This document shows, piece after piece, positions 1 to 6,974 of a DNA stretch of 9,958 nt. Where the stretch lies: positions 1 through 9,958 of the forward strand of contig JAGDVT010000008.1 in NCBI GenBank assembly GCA_023255765.1. Direction: 5' to 3'. The notes under the pieces were generated by a model that was not told the DNA's origin, ran no database searches, and saw only the letters and a list, made by a program, of their open reading frames with translations. Position 1 is the stretch's first letter. Each line of letters begins with the position of its first letter. Origin of the DNA: Candidatus Paceibacter sp. Lineage in GTDB: Bacteria > Patescibacteriota > Minisyncoccia > UBA6257 > HR35. The translations under genes were made by a program, and so were the position numbers.

Positions 1-155
1 ATAACAATTTATTCCTTTTACCTTGTGGGTGTTTAGTAGGGGGGGTTAAAAGGATTTTCTTTTAAAAGCGCTTCTTTAATCCTGTAAATTTCTTGGATAT
101 TTTTAGGAAGCTTTAAAAAAGATCTTAAAAATCTTTTGGTATAATATATATCCAT
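1..155 (-). pseudogene. RelE/ParE-family toxin, partial and frameshifted
   Basis: This is the toxin of a type II toxin-antitoxin pair; RelE-type toxins are usually ribosome-dependent mRNA nucleases. It starts with ATG at 155..153 and shares one base with the antitoxin stop (TAATG), the usual antitoxin-first coupling. The first 39 codons read like a RelE/YafQ-type protein: MDIYYTKRFLRSF, then KLPKNIQ, then KENPFNPP, matching the family pattern of a first strand, a helix and the NPF-x-P turn. At a run of seven C (plus-strand G39-45) the frame is lost and TAA follows at 35..33, giving only 40 residues. Reading one base back after the run restores family-like sequence (LLNTHKVKG), which continues to the window edge. 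The cause may be a real indel, a sequencing error, phase variation or programmed slippage. The catalytic C-terminus lies outside the window. Family assignment is fairly secure; functional state is open. Confidence 0.72.
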
Positions 156-385
156 TATTTATCAGCTTTTATCTTTCGTAGAGCATCATCAATATTTTTG
201 GCTTTAATTATTTTTCCTTTTTTATAATCTTTCTCAGCCTCTTTAACAATTTTTTTTAGATATTTAATATCATATGGGTAATCCTCTATATTTTTAAATA
301 AAGTTTCTAATAAATCTAAATATTTTCTTCCTATTTTTTTAAGCAACAAAATTTCTTCCTTTTCTATATTTAAATTCCTCTTCAT
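155..385 (-). CDS. putative antitoxin of a type II toxin-antitoxin pair
   Basis: A 76-residue, lysine- and glutamate-rich, mostly helical protein. I do not recognise the sequence family with certainty. The antitoxin call rests on position and shape: it lies directly upstream of a RelE/ParE-like toxin, overlaps it by one base, and ends in a charged tail (KDYKKGKIIKAKNIDDALRKI) of the kind with which small antitoxins wrap their toxins. The N-terminal half would be expected to dimerise and bind the operon's own promoter, giving autorepression, but no clear ribbon-helix-helix or helix-turn-helix can be read. The start at 385 is supported by an extended -10 box ending seven bases upstream. No Shine-Dalgarno sequence is present. 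It is transcribed divergently from the EndoQ-like operon. Confidence 0.65.
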   Translation of the reverse strand: MKRNLNIEKEEILLLKKIGRKYLDLLETLFKNIEDYPYDIKYLKKIVKEAEKDYKKGKIIKAKNIDDALRKIKADK

Positions 386-392
386 TGTTTTA

Positions 393-401
393 ATTATAAC
401 A
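393..401 (-). promoter_or_regulatory. extended -10 promoter of the toxin-antitoxin operon
   Basis: On the minus strand the spacer reads TG-T-TATAAT (401 to 393), a perfect extended -10 element, followed by seven bases and then the antitoxin ATG at 385. No good -35 is visible at the usual distance, which an extended -10 can tolerate. Transcription would start at or next to the A of the ATG, so the mRNA should have little or no leader. Confidence 0.6.
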
Positions 402-420
402 GAAATTAATTAAAATATTT

Positions 421-426
421 TATAAT
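421..426 (+). promoter_or_regulatory. -10 box of the seven-gene operon
   Basis: A perfect TATAAT lies eight bases upstream of the ATG at 435, inside the 49-bp divergent spacer. No convincing -35 is seen 15-18 bases upstream, and the whole spacer is AT-rich, so chance occurrence is possible. If used, the start point falls at about 433, giving a leaderless or nearly leaderless message for the EndoQ-like gene. Internal gene spacings are so tight that this may drive all genes to 7617. Confidence 0.5.
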
Positions 427-434
427 TTCTTATA

Positions 435-1703
435 ATGAAATTTTTTGCAGATTTGCATTTGCATTCAAAATTTTCTCGTGCTTGTTCAAAAAATTTAGAT
501 TTAGAAAATTTAAATTATTGGGGGAAATATAAAGGATTGAATTTAATTGCTACAGGAGATTTTACTCATCCCATATGGTTTCAAGAAATAAAAGAAAAAC
601 TAGAACCAAACGGTAAAGGATTTTTTAAATTAAAAAATAGTGATGATGAAATTTATTTTGTTTTATCTTGCGAGATAAGTTCAATATTTTCAAGAAAAGG
701 AGAAGTTAAAAGAATTCATTATTTAGTTATGTTCCCCAATTTAGAAGATGTTGAAAAATTTAATAAAAAATTATCTACGTTTGCTAATTTATCAAGCGAC
801 GGAAGACCAACATTGGGCTTAGATATAATCGATGTTATCAAAATTGTTTTAGATATAAATAAGGACGCAATAATAATTCCTGCTCATATATGGACTCCTT
901 GGTTTAGTTTATTTGGTTCTATGTCTGGTTTTGATTCAATAGATGAAGCATTTGGTGATTATAAAAAATATATTTATGCTGTTGAAACAGGCTTAAGCAG
1001 TGATCCTAAAATGAATTGGAGACTTTCTCAACTTGATAATTTTCAAATTGTTTCTTTTTCTGATTCTCATTCGCCTTATCCTCATAGAATAGGGAGAGAA
1101 GCAGTTTTGTTTGAGCTAGAGGATGCATCTTATTATAGCTTACTTAAAGCATTAAAAGAACCAGATGAAAAAAACAGAATATTATTGACAATTGAATTTT
1201 ATCCTGAAGAAGGTAAGTATCATTATGATGGACATAGAAATTGTAATGTTAGATTTTCGCCTCAAGAATCTAAAAAAAATAATTATATTTGCCCTGTTTG
1301 TCTACAAAAAATAACTATAGGAGTAATGAGCAGAGTAGAAAAATTAGCAGATAGAGATGAAAATTATAATCCAGAAAATAGGCCTCCTTTTAAGCATATA
1401 ATACCTTTAACTGAAATAATTGCTGAAGCATTAAATTCTGATCCAACTTCTAAAAAAGTATTAGACATATATTTTAAAATTTTAAATGTTTATAAAAATG
1501 AATTTGATTTTTTCTTAAATCCCAATGATTATTCAAAGATTAAAAATTTAGTTCCAGAAAAAGTTTTTATGGCAATAGATAAATTTTTTAAAGGAGAAAT
1601 TTACATTGAGCCAGGTTATGATGGAGAATATGGCAAGATTAAAATATTATTAGAAGATATTGAAGAGCAAAAGGAAGAAAAAATAATTAAAAAATTATTT
1701 TAA
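435..1703 (+). CDS. EndoQ-like PHP-domain DNA repair endonuclease
   Basis: A 422-residue protein matching the architecture of endonuclease Q, which nicks DNA 5' of deaminated bases (uracil, hypoxanthine) and abasic sites. Similar bacterial proteins are often mislabelled UvrD-like helicase; there is no Walker A motif here. The PHP metal ligands are all visible: D6-x-H8-x-H10, D42 and H45 in GDFTHP, E80, H95, H151 in the signature PAHIWTPWFSLFGS (149-162), then D210 and H212 in FSDSHSP. A zinc-finger-like stretch follows, with H267, C270, C286 and C289. The C-terminal part is helical and contains IPLTEIIAEAL, also typical of the family. Length is close to the archaeal enzymes of about 420 residues. 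It heads the operon and ends two bases before the next ATG. The start at 435 is favoured because MKFFADLHLH places the PHP motif at the expected distance from the N-terminus. Activity on deaminated bases is inferred from family. Confidence 0.82.
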   Translation: MKFFADLHLHSKFSRACSKNLDLENLNYWGKYKGLNLIATGDFTHPIWFQEIKEKLEPNGKGFFKLKNSDDEIYFVLSCEISSIFSRKGEVKRIHYLVMFPNLEDVEKFNKKLSTFANLSSDGRPTLGLDIIDVIKIVLDINKDAIIIPAHIWTPWFSLFGSMSGFDSIDEAFGDYKKYIYAVETGLSSDPKMNWRLSQLDNFQIVSFSDSHSPYPHRIGREAVLFELEDASYYSLLKALKEPDEKNRILLTIEFYPEEGKYHYDGHRNCNVRFSPQESKKNNYICPVCLQKITIGVMSRVEKLADRDENYNPENRPPFKHIIPLTEIIAEALNSDPTSKKVLDIYFKILNVYKNEFDFFLNPNDYSKIKNLVPEKVFMAIDKFFKGEIYIEPGYDGEYGKIKILLEDIEEQKEEKIIKKLF

Positions 1704-1705
1704 AT

Positions 1706-2044
1706 ATGGTTTTCTTTTATATATTTGAAGAAATACTTCAGGATTTTTATAAATTTTTAAGATTTTGGTACAAAGATTCAGTTAAATTTATTTTTGATGA
1801 ATATGTTAAAAGTTTTTCAATTATTGAAAAAAATTTTAGCATAAGATTAAATTTAAAAAATTTCTTTAAGCCACTTTACGGACTGAGGTCTATAGAAACA
1901 TATTTTTATGCCATTCCGTTCAGAATTATACTTATATTTATTTCATTAATTTTACATATTTTAAATACTTTAATTTTTTTAACAATACTAATTTTTTGGT
2001 GCCTTCTGCCATTTTTGTCAATTTCATTATTTAAAAAGACTTAA
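1706..2044 (+). CDS. small membrane protein next to the Clp-like AAA+ gene
   Basis: A 112-residue protein of unknown function. The N-terminal 60 residues are aromatic and charged, probably amphipathic helices (FEEILQDFYKFLRFWYK). The C-terminus is strongly hydrophobic from about residue 71 to 108, long enough for two transmembrane helices in a hairpin, and ends in KKT. It contains the phrase FFKPLYGLRSIE (53-64) just before the membrane part. It is separated by exactly two bases from both neighbours. Its placement immediately before the membrane-anchored AAA+ protein suggests the two act together at the membrane. No Shine-Dalgarno sequence precedes the ATG (upstream bases are A and T only). 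I assign no enzymatic role. Confidence 0.72.
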   Translation: MVFFYIFEEILQDFYKFLRFWYKDSVKFIFDEYVKSFSIIEKNFSIRLNLKNFFKPLYGLRSIETYFYAIPFRIILIFISLILHILNTLIFLTILIFWCLLPFLSISLFKKT

Positions 2045-2046
2045 AA

Positions 2047-4536
2047 ATGGAAAAAATTTTTTACTACCCCCAACTATATTTGTCTACATTTCAAAAAAAT
2101 ATTTATAGAATATTGATAAATTCAATAAGAATTTTTATAGTAGTTTTAGCGCTTTCCTTTCTCATTCTTATAAAAGAATTTCCTTTTAATTTTATAGGAT
2201 TTTGGATATTAATTGTTTATGCTTTTTATATTTTTAAATTTAGAAAAGAAGGATTAAAAAATTTAAAAACAGAGGATTCTAAAAATATAGCTGATTATTT
2301 TACTTATTCTACAAAAGAATTGATTTTTGAAGTTTTTAGAAAAACTGAATTGACAAATGATTATACAAAATCTCAATTCATTTTACTTTCAGAACTGCTA
2401 GATAAAAGTGAAATAAAAAAATTGTTAAACAGAGTAAATTTAAATGTGTTGGATATTAAGAAACAATTAAATAATATAATTCCTGAAATAGAAAGATTCG
2501 AAAATATCGATATAAAAGAAAGCTTAAATAATCTGATATTTAAAAATTTAGAACCAATAATTTTTAGGGCTTATGAATTAGCAAAAGAATTTAATTTTTC
2601 TTATGTTTCATTATCATGCTTGTTTTTAGCTCTTATTGAAAAATGTAACCCTATTTTAAATGAATTTTTTAATAAAAATAATATAACAACAGAAAATATA
2701 AAACCATCTATTTTGTTTGAATATTTTAAAAATAAATTTATAAAAGATAAAATTCAACCTCATTCTTCATTTTTGGATTTTATACCTAGAAGGAGATGGC
2801 TAAATAGAACATGGACAACCTCTCCAACTCCATTTTTAGATAAAATAGGTATAGATTTAACTTATTTCGCTGAAAAAGGAGAATTAGGATTTATAATAGG
2901 GCATAAGAAAGAAATAGAACAAATAACAGCTAAACTTAAAAGAGAAGAAAATCTGAATATAGCTCTTGTTGGGAGGGAAGGAAGTGGAAGAAGTACTATA
3001 GTTTATCATTTAGCATATTTAATAGTTAAGGATTTAGTACCTGAGAAATATTTTGATAATAGAATAATACAGATAAATTTAGCTGAACTCTATGCAGGTG
3101 ACCCTGTTGAGTTTCAAACAAATGTTAATTTTATATTAACTGAAGCAGTTCATTCTGGTAATGTTATTTTATATTTTCCTGAATTCCATCAAATTTTATT
3201 ATCTCCTATTTATTCTCCAATTTGGCCATTAATTTATCAATATCTAAAATCAGGAAATATTTCTATAATAACTAGTTTCACTCCAGATGGTTTTTCTAAA
3301 TCAAATTCTTTATTTAATTTAGATAAAATATTTGAAGTTATTGAAATTGAAGAGTTAAATGAAGAAGAGGCTATAACATTACTTACCCTAGAGGGTATTA
3401 TATACGAAAAACAATACAAAATTATAATTTCTCCACAAGCCATAACAAAAGCAGTAATTTTAGCAAAAAAATTTTTAGGGCACAAACCATTACCTGAATC
3501 TGCTAGAGATTTAATTAAAGAAGCAATAGGATTTGCAAAAAGTGTAAATATGAAAATATTAACAGAAGAAATAATAGGAGATACATTTAGTAAATTAACA
3601 GGAATTCCAGTTAAAGCACCCTTATCTGCAGAAAAATATATACTTGAAAATTTAGAAGATATTATACATCAAAGAATAGTAGATCAAGAATATGCTGTTA
3701 AAGAAGTTGCTAGGGTTTTGAGAATGTATAGATCTGGAATAGAAAAGAGAAAAGGTCCTATAGCAACTTTTCTTTTTGTTGGTCCTACTGGCGTTGGAAA
3801 GACTGAATTAGCAAAAGTGTTAGCAAAAATATATTTTGGGGGAGAAGATAGAATAATAAGATTAGATATGGTTGAATTCCAAAATTTAGAAGATATAGAG
3901 AAACTTATTGGAAGTGAAGATGGGAAAATAACAGGAATTTTAACAGAAGAAGTTTTAAAAAATCCTTATTCATTGATATTGTTAGATGAGTTCGAAAAGG
4001 CTCATCCTCAAATATTAAATTTATTTTTACCAATTTTTGATGAAGGATATATCAAAGATGGTATAGGAAGGACAGTAGATTTCAGTAATACTTTAATAAT
4101 ATGTACTTCAAATGCTTTGTCTGATTATATAAAAGAAGAAATAGAAAAAGGTAAAACTACCGAAATGATCGCGCCTATTATAAGAGATAAATTAAGTGAA
4201 GTTTTTAGAATAGAGCTTCTCAACAGATTTTCAGGAATAATAATCTTTAGAGCACTTACAATAGAAGATGTTAAAAAGATTACAGATATTTTAATTAGAG
4301 ATATTAATGGAATGTTAATGCAAAAATTTGGATGTACTATAGAACTTAAAGATGGAGCAAAGGATAAAATAATAGAATTAGGATATAATCCAATATATGG
4401 AGCTAGGGAACTTAACAGAACTATAGAAAGAGAAATTCTAGGTCCTTTATCAGAATTTATATTGAAAGAACAAATAAAAAGAGGGGGGAAAATTATAGTA
4501 GATTATAAAGATAAATTTATATTTGAGATTTTATAA
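2047..4536 (+). CDS. membrane-anchored Clp-like double AAA+ protein with degenerate first ATPase
   Basis: An 829-residue relative of ClpB/ClpC, the hexameric protein unfoldases. Two hydrophobic segments (about 22-42 and 46-64) anchor it in the membrane. Residues 172-200 resemble one Clp N-domain repeat. The first AAA+ module (about 280-500) is degenerate: Walker A is GREGSGRS (309-316), with Arg where Lys is needed, and Walker B reads ILYFPEFH, with Pro in place of Asp. The second (about 535-800) keeps its catalytic parts: GPTGVGKT (579-586), LLDEFEKAHP with D647/E648, sensor 1 TSN, arginine finger R727 and sensor 2 GAR (785-787). Compared with ClpB from memory, the substrate-gripping pore loops are missing: AGAKYRGEF becomes AGDPVEF in module 1, and the GYVG loop of module 2 is replaced by a segment four residues shorter (SEDGKITG). 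No ClpP-docking IGF/LGF tripeptide is seen. It may remodel envelope complexes rather than feed a protease; that part is inference. Confidence 0.85.
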   Translation: MEKIFYYPQLYLSTFQKNIYRILINSIRIFIVVLALSFLILIKEFPFNFIGFWILIVYAFYIFKFRKEGLKNLKTEDSKNIADYFTYSTKELIFEVFRKTELTNDYTKSQFILLSELLDKSEIKKLLNRVNLNVLDIKKQLNNIIPEIERFENIDIKESLNNLIFKNLEPIIFRAYELAKEFNFSYVSLSCLFLALIEKCNPILNEFFNKNNITTENIKPSILFEYFKNKFIKDKIQPHSSFLDFIPRRRWLNRTWTTSPTPFLDKIGIDLTYFAEKGELGFIIGHKKEIEQITAKLKREENLNIALVGREGSGRSTIVYHLAYLIVKDLVPEKYFDNRIIQINLAELYAGDPVEFQTNVNFILTEAVHSGNVILYFPEFHQILLSPIYSPIWPLIYQYLKSGNISIITSFTPDGFSKSNSLFNLDKIFEVIEIEELNEEEAITLLTLEGIIYEKQYKIIISPQAITKAVILAKKFLGHKPLPESARDLIKEAIGFAKSVNMKILTEEIIGDTFSKLTGIPVKAPLSAEKYILENLEDIIHQRIVDQEYAVKEVARVLRMYRSGIEKRKGPIATFLFVGPTGVGKTELAKVLAKIYFGGEDRIIRLDMVEFQNLEDIEKLIGSEDGKITGILTEEVLKNPYSLILLDEFEKAHPQILNLFLPIFDEGYIKDGIGRTVDFSNTLIICTSNALSDYIKEEIEKGKTTEMIAPIIRDKLSEVFRIELLNRFSGIIIFRALTIEDVKKITDILIRDINGMLMQKFGCTIELKDGAKDKIIELGYNPIYGARELNRTIEREILGPLSEFILKEQIKRGGKIIVDYKDKFIFEIL

Positions 4537-4538
4537 AA

Positions 4539-5456
4539 ATGAAAAAAGGATTTCAAATTTTAATTTTATTTATTTTAATTTCTCTAATTTTTGTTTTATT
4601 TTATGAATTTATAAGTACAGAGAGAAAAATTTCTATTTCTAATAATTCTTTTTTTGATATATTTAAACCAGATAACTCTCAAGCAATTTTAATATTAGGA
4701 AAAATGGGAGGCTATCACTATGGAGCCGAAAATACAGATGCTATGTTTGTTGTTTACATTAAAGAAGATAGAATATATATTATTCATATACCGAGGGATT
4801 TGATAGTAAAAATTGGCAACGATTTTTATAAAATAAATTCTTTATATTCGTTTAGAAAAATGAATGAACTTTTATTTGAAGTAAGCTCTTTCACAGGATT
4901 AAAGGTAAGAAAATATATAGTAATAGATTCATATATTGTTAAAAAAGTAGTTGATATGTTAGGCGGTTTAAATGTAGAATTAAAATATCCTGTAACTGAT
5001 GCAGTAACTGGTTATACTTTATATCCTGGTAAATACAAATTATCAGGAGAATGGGTTGATTTTGTTATAAGATCAAGATATTATCCTGATGGAGACTTTA
5101 CTCGGATGAGAAATCAGTTTATAATTATTAAATCACTAAAAGAAAATATCAGAAATTTAAGTGTAGAAAAAATATTCCAGATTGTGGATTTTATTATTGC
5201 TGCAAAGAGACATTATGAAACAAATTTAGGTTATAAAGAAATTGTAGATTTAGCTAAAAAGATAATAAAAATAAAAGATGAAAATGTAAAAGAAATATTT
5301 ATAGGTTATGACAAAAATATTTGGGTAGATGGCACATTTAATATAAAAATTAACTCACATTATGCACCTGCATATGGTTTATATCCTAAAAATGGAGTTG
5401 GAGAATATTCAACAATCAGAGAAAAAATTAAAGAAGAAATTGCCAAAGAGTATTAG
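4539..5456 (+). CDS. LCP (LytR-CpsA-Psr) family cell-envelope protein
   Basis: A 305-residue protein of the LCP family, which in other bacteria transfers lipid-linked glycopolymers onto peptidoglycan on the outer face of the membrane. Residues 5-23 form an uncleaved signal anchor. The LCP domain follows: ILILGKMGG (50-58), NTDAM (65-69), HIPRDL (83-88) with the phosphate-binding Arg86-Asp87, KINSLY (98-103), a GGLNVEL segment (142-148) and the late arginine motif GDFTRMRNQF (185-194). The core appears complete. Length is typical of a single-domain member with a short tail. It starts two bases after the AAA+ gene and its end overlaps the next small ORF. Position just before a Mur ligase gene fits a role in building the wall. 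The acceptor and the polymer carried in this lineage are unknown. The ATG sits in the AAAAATG context seen at several genes here, without a Shine-Dalgarno sequence. Confidence 0.88.
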   Translation: MKKGFQILILFILISLIFVLFYEFISTERKISISNNSFFDIFKPDNSQAILILGKMGGYHYGAENTDAMFVVYIKEDRIYIIHIPRDLIVKIGNDFYKINSLYSFRKMNELLFEVSSFTGLKVRKYIVIDSYIVKKVVDMLGGLNVELKYPVTDAVTGYTLYPGKYKLSGEWVDFVIRSRYYPDGDFTRMRNQFIIIKSLKENIRNLSVEKIFQIVDFIIAAKRHYETNLGYKEIVDLAKKIIKIKDENVKEIFIGYDKNIWVDGTFNIKINSHYAPAYGLYPKNGVGEYSTIREKIKEEIAKEY

Positions 5457-5562
5457 AAAGTATATTAGAGAATTAAAGGCTGAAATGAGAAGAAATTTAA
5501 TTCCTGAAGAAGAAATTAACAAAAGAATTGAGGTTATTATAAAAAATTTTAAATTGGAATAA
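5392..5562 (+). CDS. small charged helical protein between LCP and Mur ligase genes
   Basis: An open frame that fills the 105-base gap between the LCP and Mur ligase genes and ends in TAATG, sharing one base with the ligase ATG. The part unique to this frame reads RKYIRELKAEMRRN, then IPEEEINKRIEVIIKNF: basic, amphipathic and helical, plausibly a real small protein. The start is uncertain. ATG at 5392 (56 residues) has the AAAAATG context found at other starts here. ATG at 5362 or 5374 gives a longer overlap with LCP, and TTG at 5440 gives 40 residues and only 17 bases of overlap. The first 20-odd residues may just be LCP sequence read in another frame. No function is proposed; translational coupling to the ligase is likely from the junction. 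Confidence 0.45.
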   Translation: MELENIQQSEKKLKKKLPKSIRKYIRELKAEMRRNLIPEEEINKRIEVIIKNFKLE

Positions 5563-6974
5563 TGAATGAAGCACTAAAAGAAAAGATTAAAAATATAAAA
5601 AATAAAATAAGATGGAAAATACCAAAATTTATTATTAATTTTTATCATTATATTTTCGCATTATTAGGTGCAATTTATTTTAAGTTTCCTTCAAAAGAAA
5701 TAATAGTAATAGGTGTAACAGGCACAAAAGGCAAAACTACAACCTGCTATTTAATTTATACTTTGCTTTCAAAATTGGGTATAAAAACTGCCCTGTCGTC
5801 TTCAATGTATTTTTATTTTGGCGATGAAAAAATTGAAAATAAAAGCAGAATAACAATGCCTGGTAGATGGTATTTACAAGAATTTTTAAGAAATGCAGTT
5901 AATAAAGGATGTGAGATAGCAGTAATAGAAGCAACCTCAGAAGGTTTAATGCAAAATAGACACAAGTTTATAGATTTCGATATATGTATTTTTTTAAACT
6001 TACATCCAGAGCATATAGAGCATCATGGTAGTTTCGATAATTATAAAAAATCAAAAGGGAAATTGTTTGAAAATTTGCTTAAAGGTTCAAGAAAATATTT
6101 TAAAGGTAAGATAGTTAAAAAAACTATAATAGCAAATTCTGACGATTTTCATTCTGATTATTATTTATCCTTTCCTTCTGAAAGAAAAATAACTTTTGGT
6201 TTAGAAGGTAATCCGGAAAAAAGAGATCATTTGCAAATTTTAAAATATAAATTAACTACCAAAGGCTCCTTTTTTGTTTTAAATGAAGATTTTGATAATA
6301 AAAAAGAAACTAAATATTTTACAAAGTTTATAGGCAAACAAAATCTTTATAATATTTTAGCATCTTTATCTGTTTTAAAGGCTTTAGAAATACCTATTAA
6401 AAGCGTTAAAGATATTTTAAAAGATATAGAACCATTACCAGGACATTTTGAAATTGTTCAAGGTAAAGGATTTAAAGTAATAATTGATTATGCCCACACA
6501 CCCGATTCTATAGAAGAACTTTATAAAAACATCTGGAGTATATTTAAACCTAAAAGACTTCTATGTTTAATTAGCTCTGCTGGAGGATTAAGAGATAAAT
6601 GGAAAAGACCAGAAATAGGTAAAATAGCTGCTAAATATTGCAATGAAATAGTAATATCTAATGAAGATCCATTTGATGAAGACCCACTAAAAATTATGAA
6701 AGAAATAGAATATGGTGTTAAAAATTATTTAGCCGAATACGAATTCCAAAAACCATATAAGATAATTGAAGACAGGAAAGAAGCCATTGGATATCTTATT
6801 GAAAATGCTCAGAAAAATGATATAATTGTATTAATAGGAAAAGGTGCAGAGCCTACTATTGAAACTAAGGAAGGATCAATTCCATGGAACGAAAAAGAAG
6901 TAGTTTTAGAATTTTTAGAAAAAATTAAGAGTAAGAAGAATAAAAATGAGAATAGTAGAAGCAGCATTAAATAG
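5562..6974 (+). CDS. MurE-like Mur ligase (UDP-MurNAc peptide ligase family)
   Basis: A 470-residue ATP-dependent amide ligase of the Mur family, closest by motif to MurE, which adds the third amino acid to the peptidoglycan precursor in the cytoplasm. The P-loop GTKGKTT is at 54-60. The central domain has TMPGRW (98-103), IEATSEGL (122-129), the HPEHIEHHG region (148-156) and the candidate carbamylated lysine K165 in YKKSKGKLF. LPGHFEIV (292-299) and DYAHTPDSIEEL (309-320) mark the start of the C-terminal domain, which ends with GKGAEPTIE. Two oddities stand out. Only about 48 residues precede the ATPase domain, so the uridine-binding domain of standard MurE is mostly missing and replaced by a hydrophobic segment (about 23-43). 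The diaminopimelate-recognition DNPR is replaced by SNEDPFDEDP (366-375). The amino acid added is therefore unknown. The start shares a base with the previous stop; a second ATG lies at 5566, out of frame. Confidence 0.85.
   Translation: MNEALKEKIKNIKNKIRWKIPKFIINFYHYIFALLGAIYFKFPSKEIIVIGVTGTKGKTTTCYLIYTLLSKLGIKTALSSSMYFYFGDEKIENKSRITMPGRWYLQEFLRNAVNKGCEIAVIEATSEGLMQNRHKFIDFDICIFLNLHPEHIEHHGSFDNYKKSKGKLFENLLKGSRKYFKGKIVKKTIIANSDDFHSDYYLSFPSERKITFGLEGNPEKRDHLQILKYKLTTKGSFFVLNEDFDNKKETKYFTKFIGKQNLYNILASLSVLKALEIPIKSVKDILKDIEPLPGHFEIVQGKGFKVIIDYAHTPDSIEELYKNIWSIFKPKRLLCLISSAGGLRDKWKRPEIGKIAAKYCNEIVISNEDPFDEDPLKIMKEIEYGVKNYLAEYEFQKPYKIIEDRKEAIGYLIENAQKNDIIVLIGKGAEPTIETKEGSIPWNEKEVVLEFLEKIKSKKNKNENSRSSIK

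Noticed and set aside
3237..3485. Minus-strand open frame inside the AAA+ gene
   Set aside because: It runs opposite to a clearly conserved AAA+ reading frame, with no start signal or recognisable protein.
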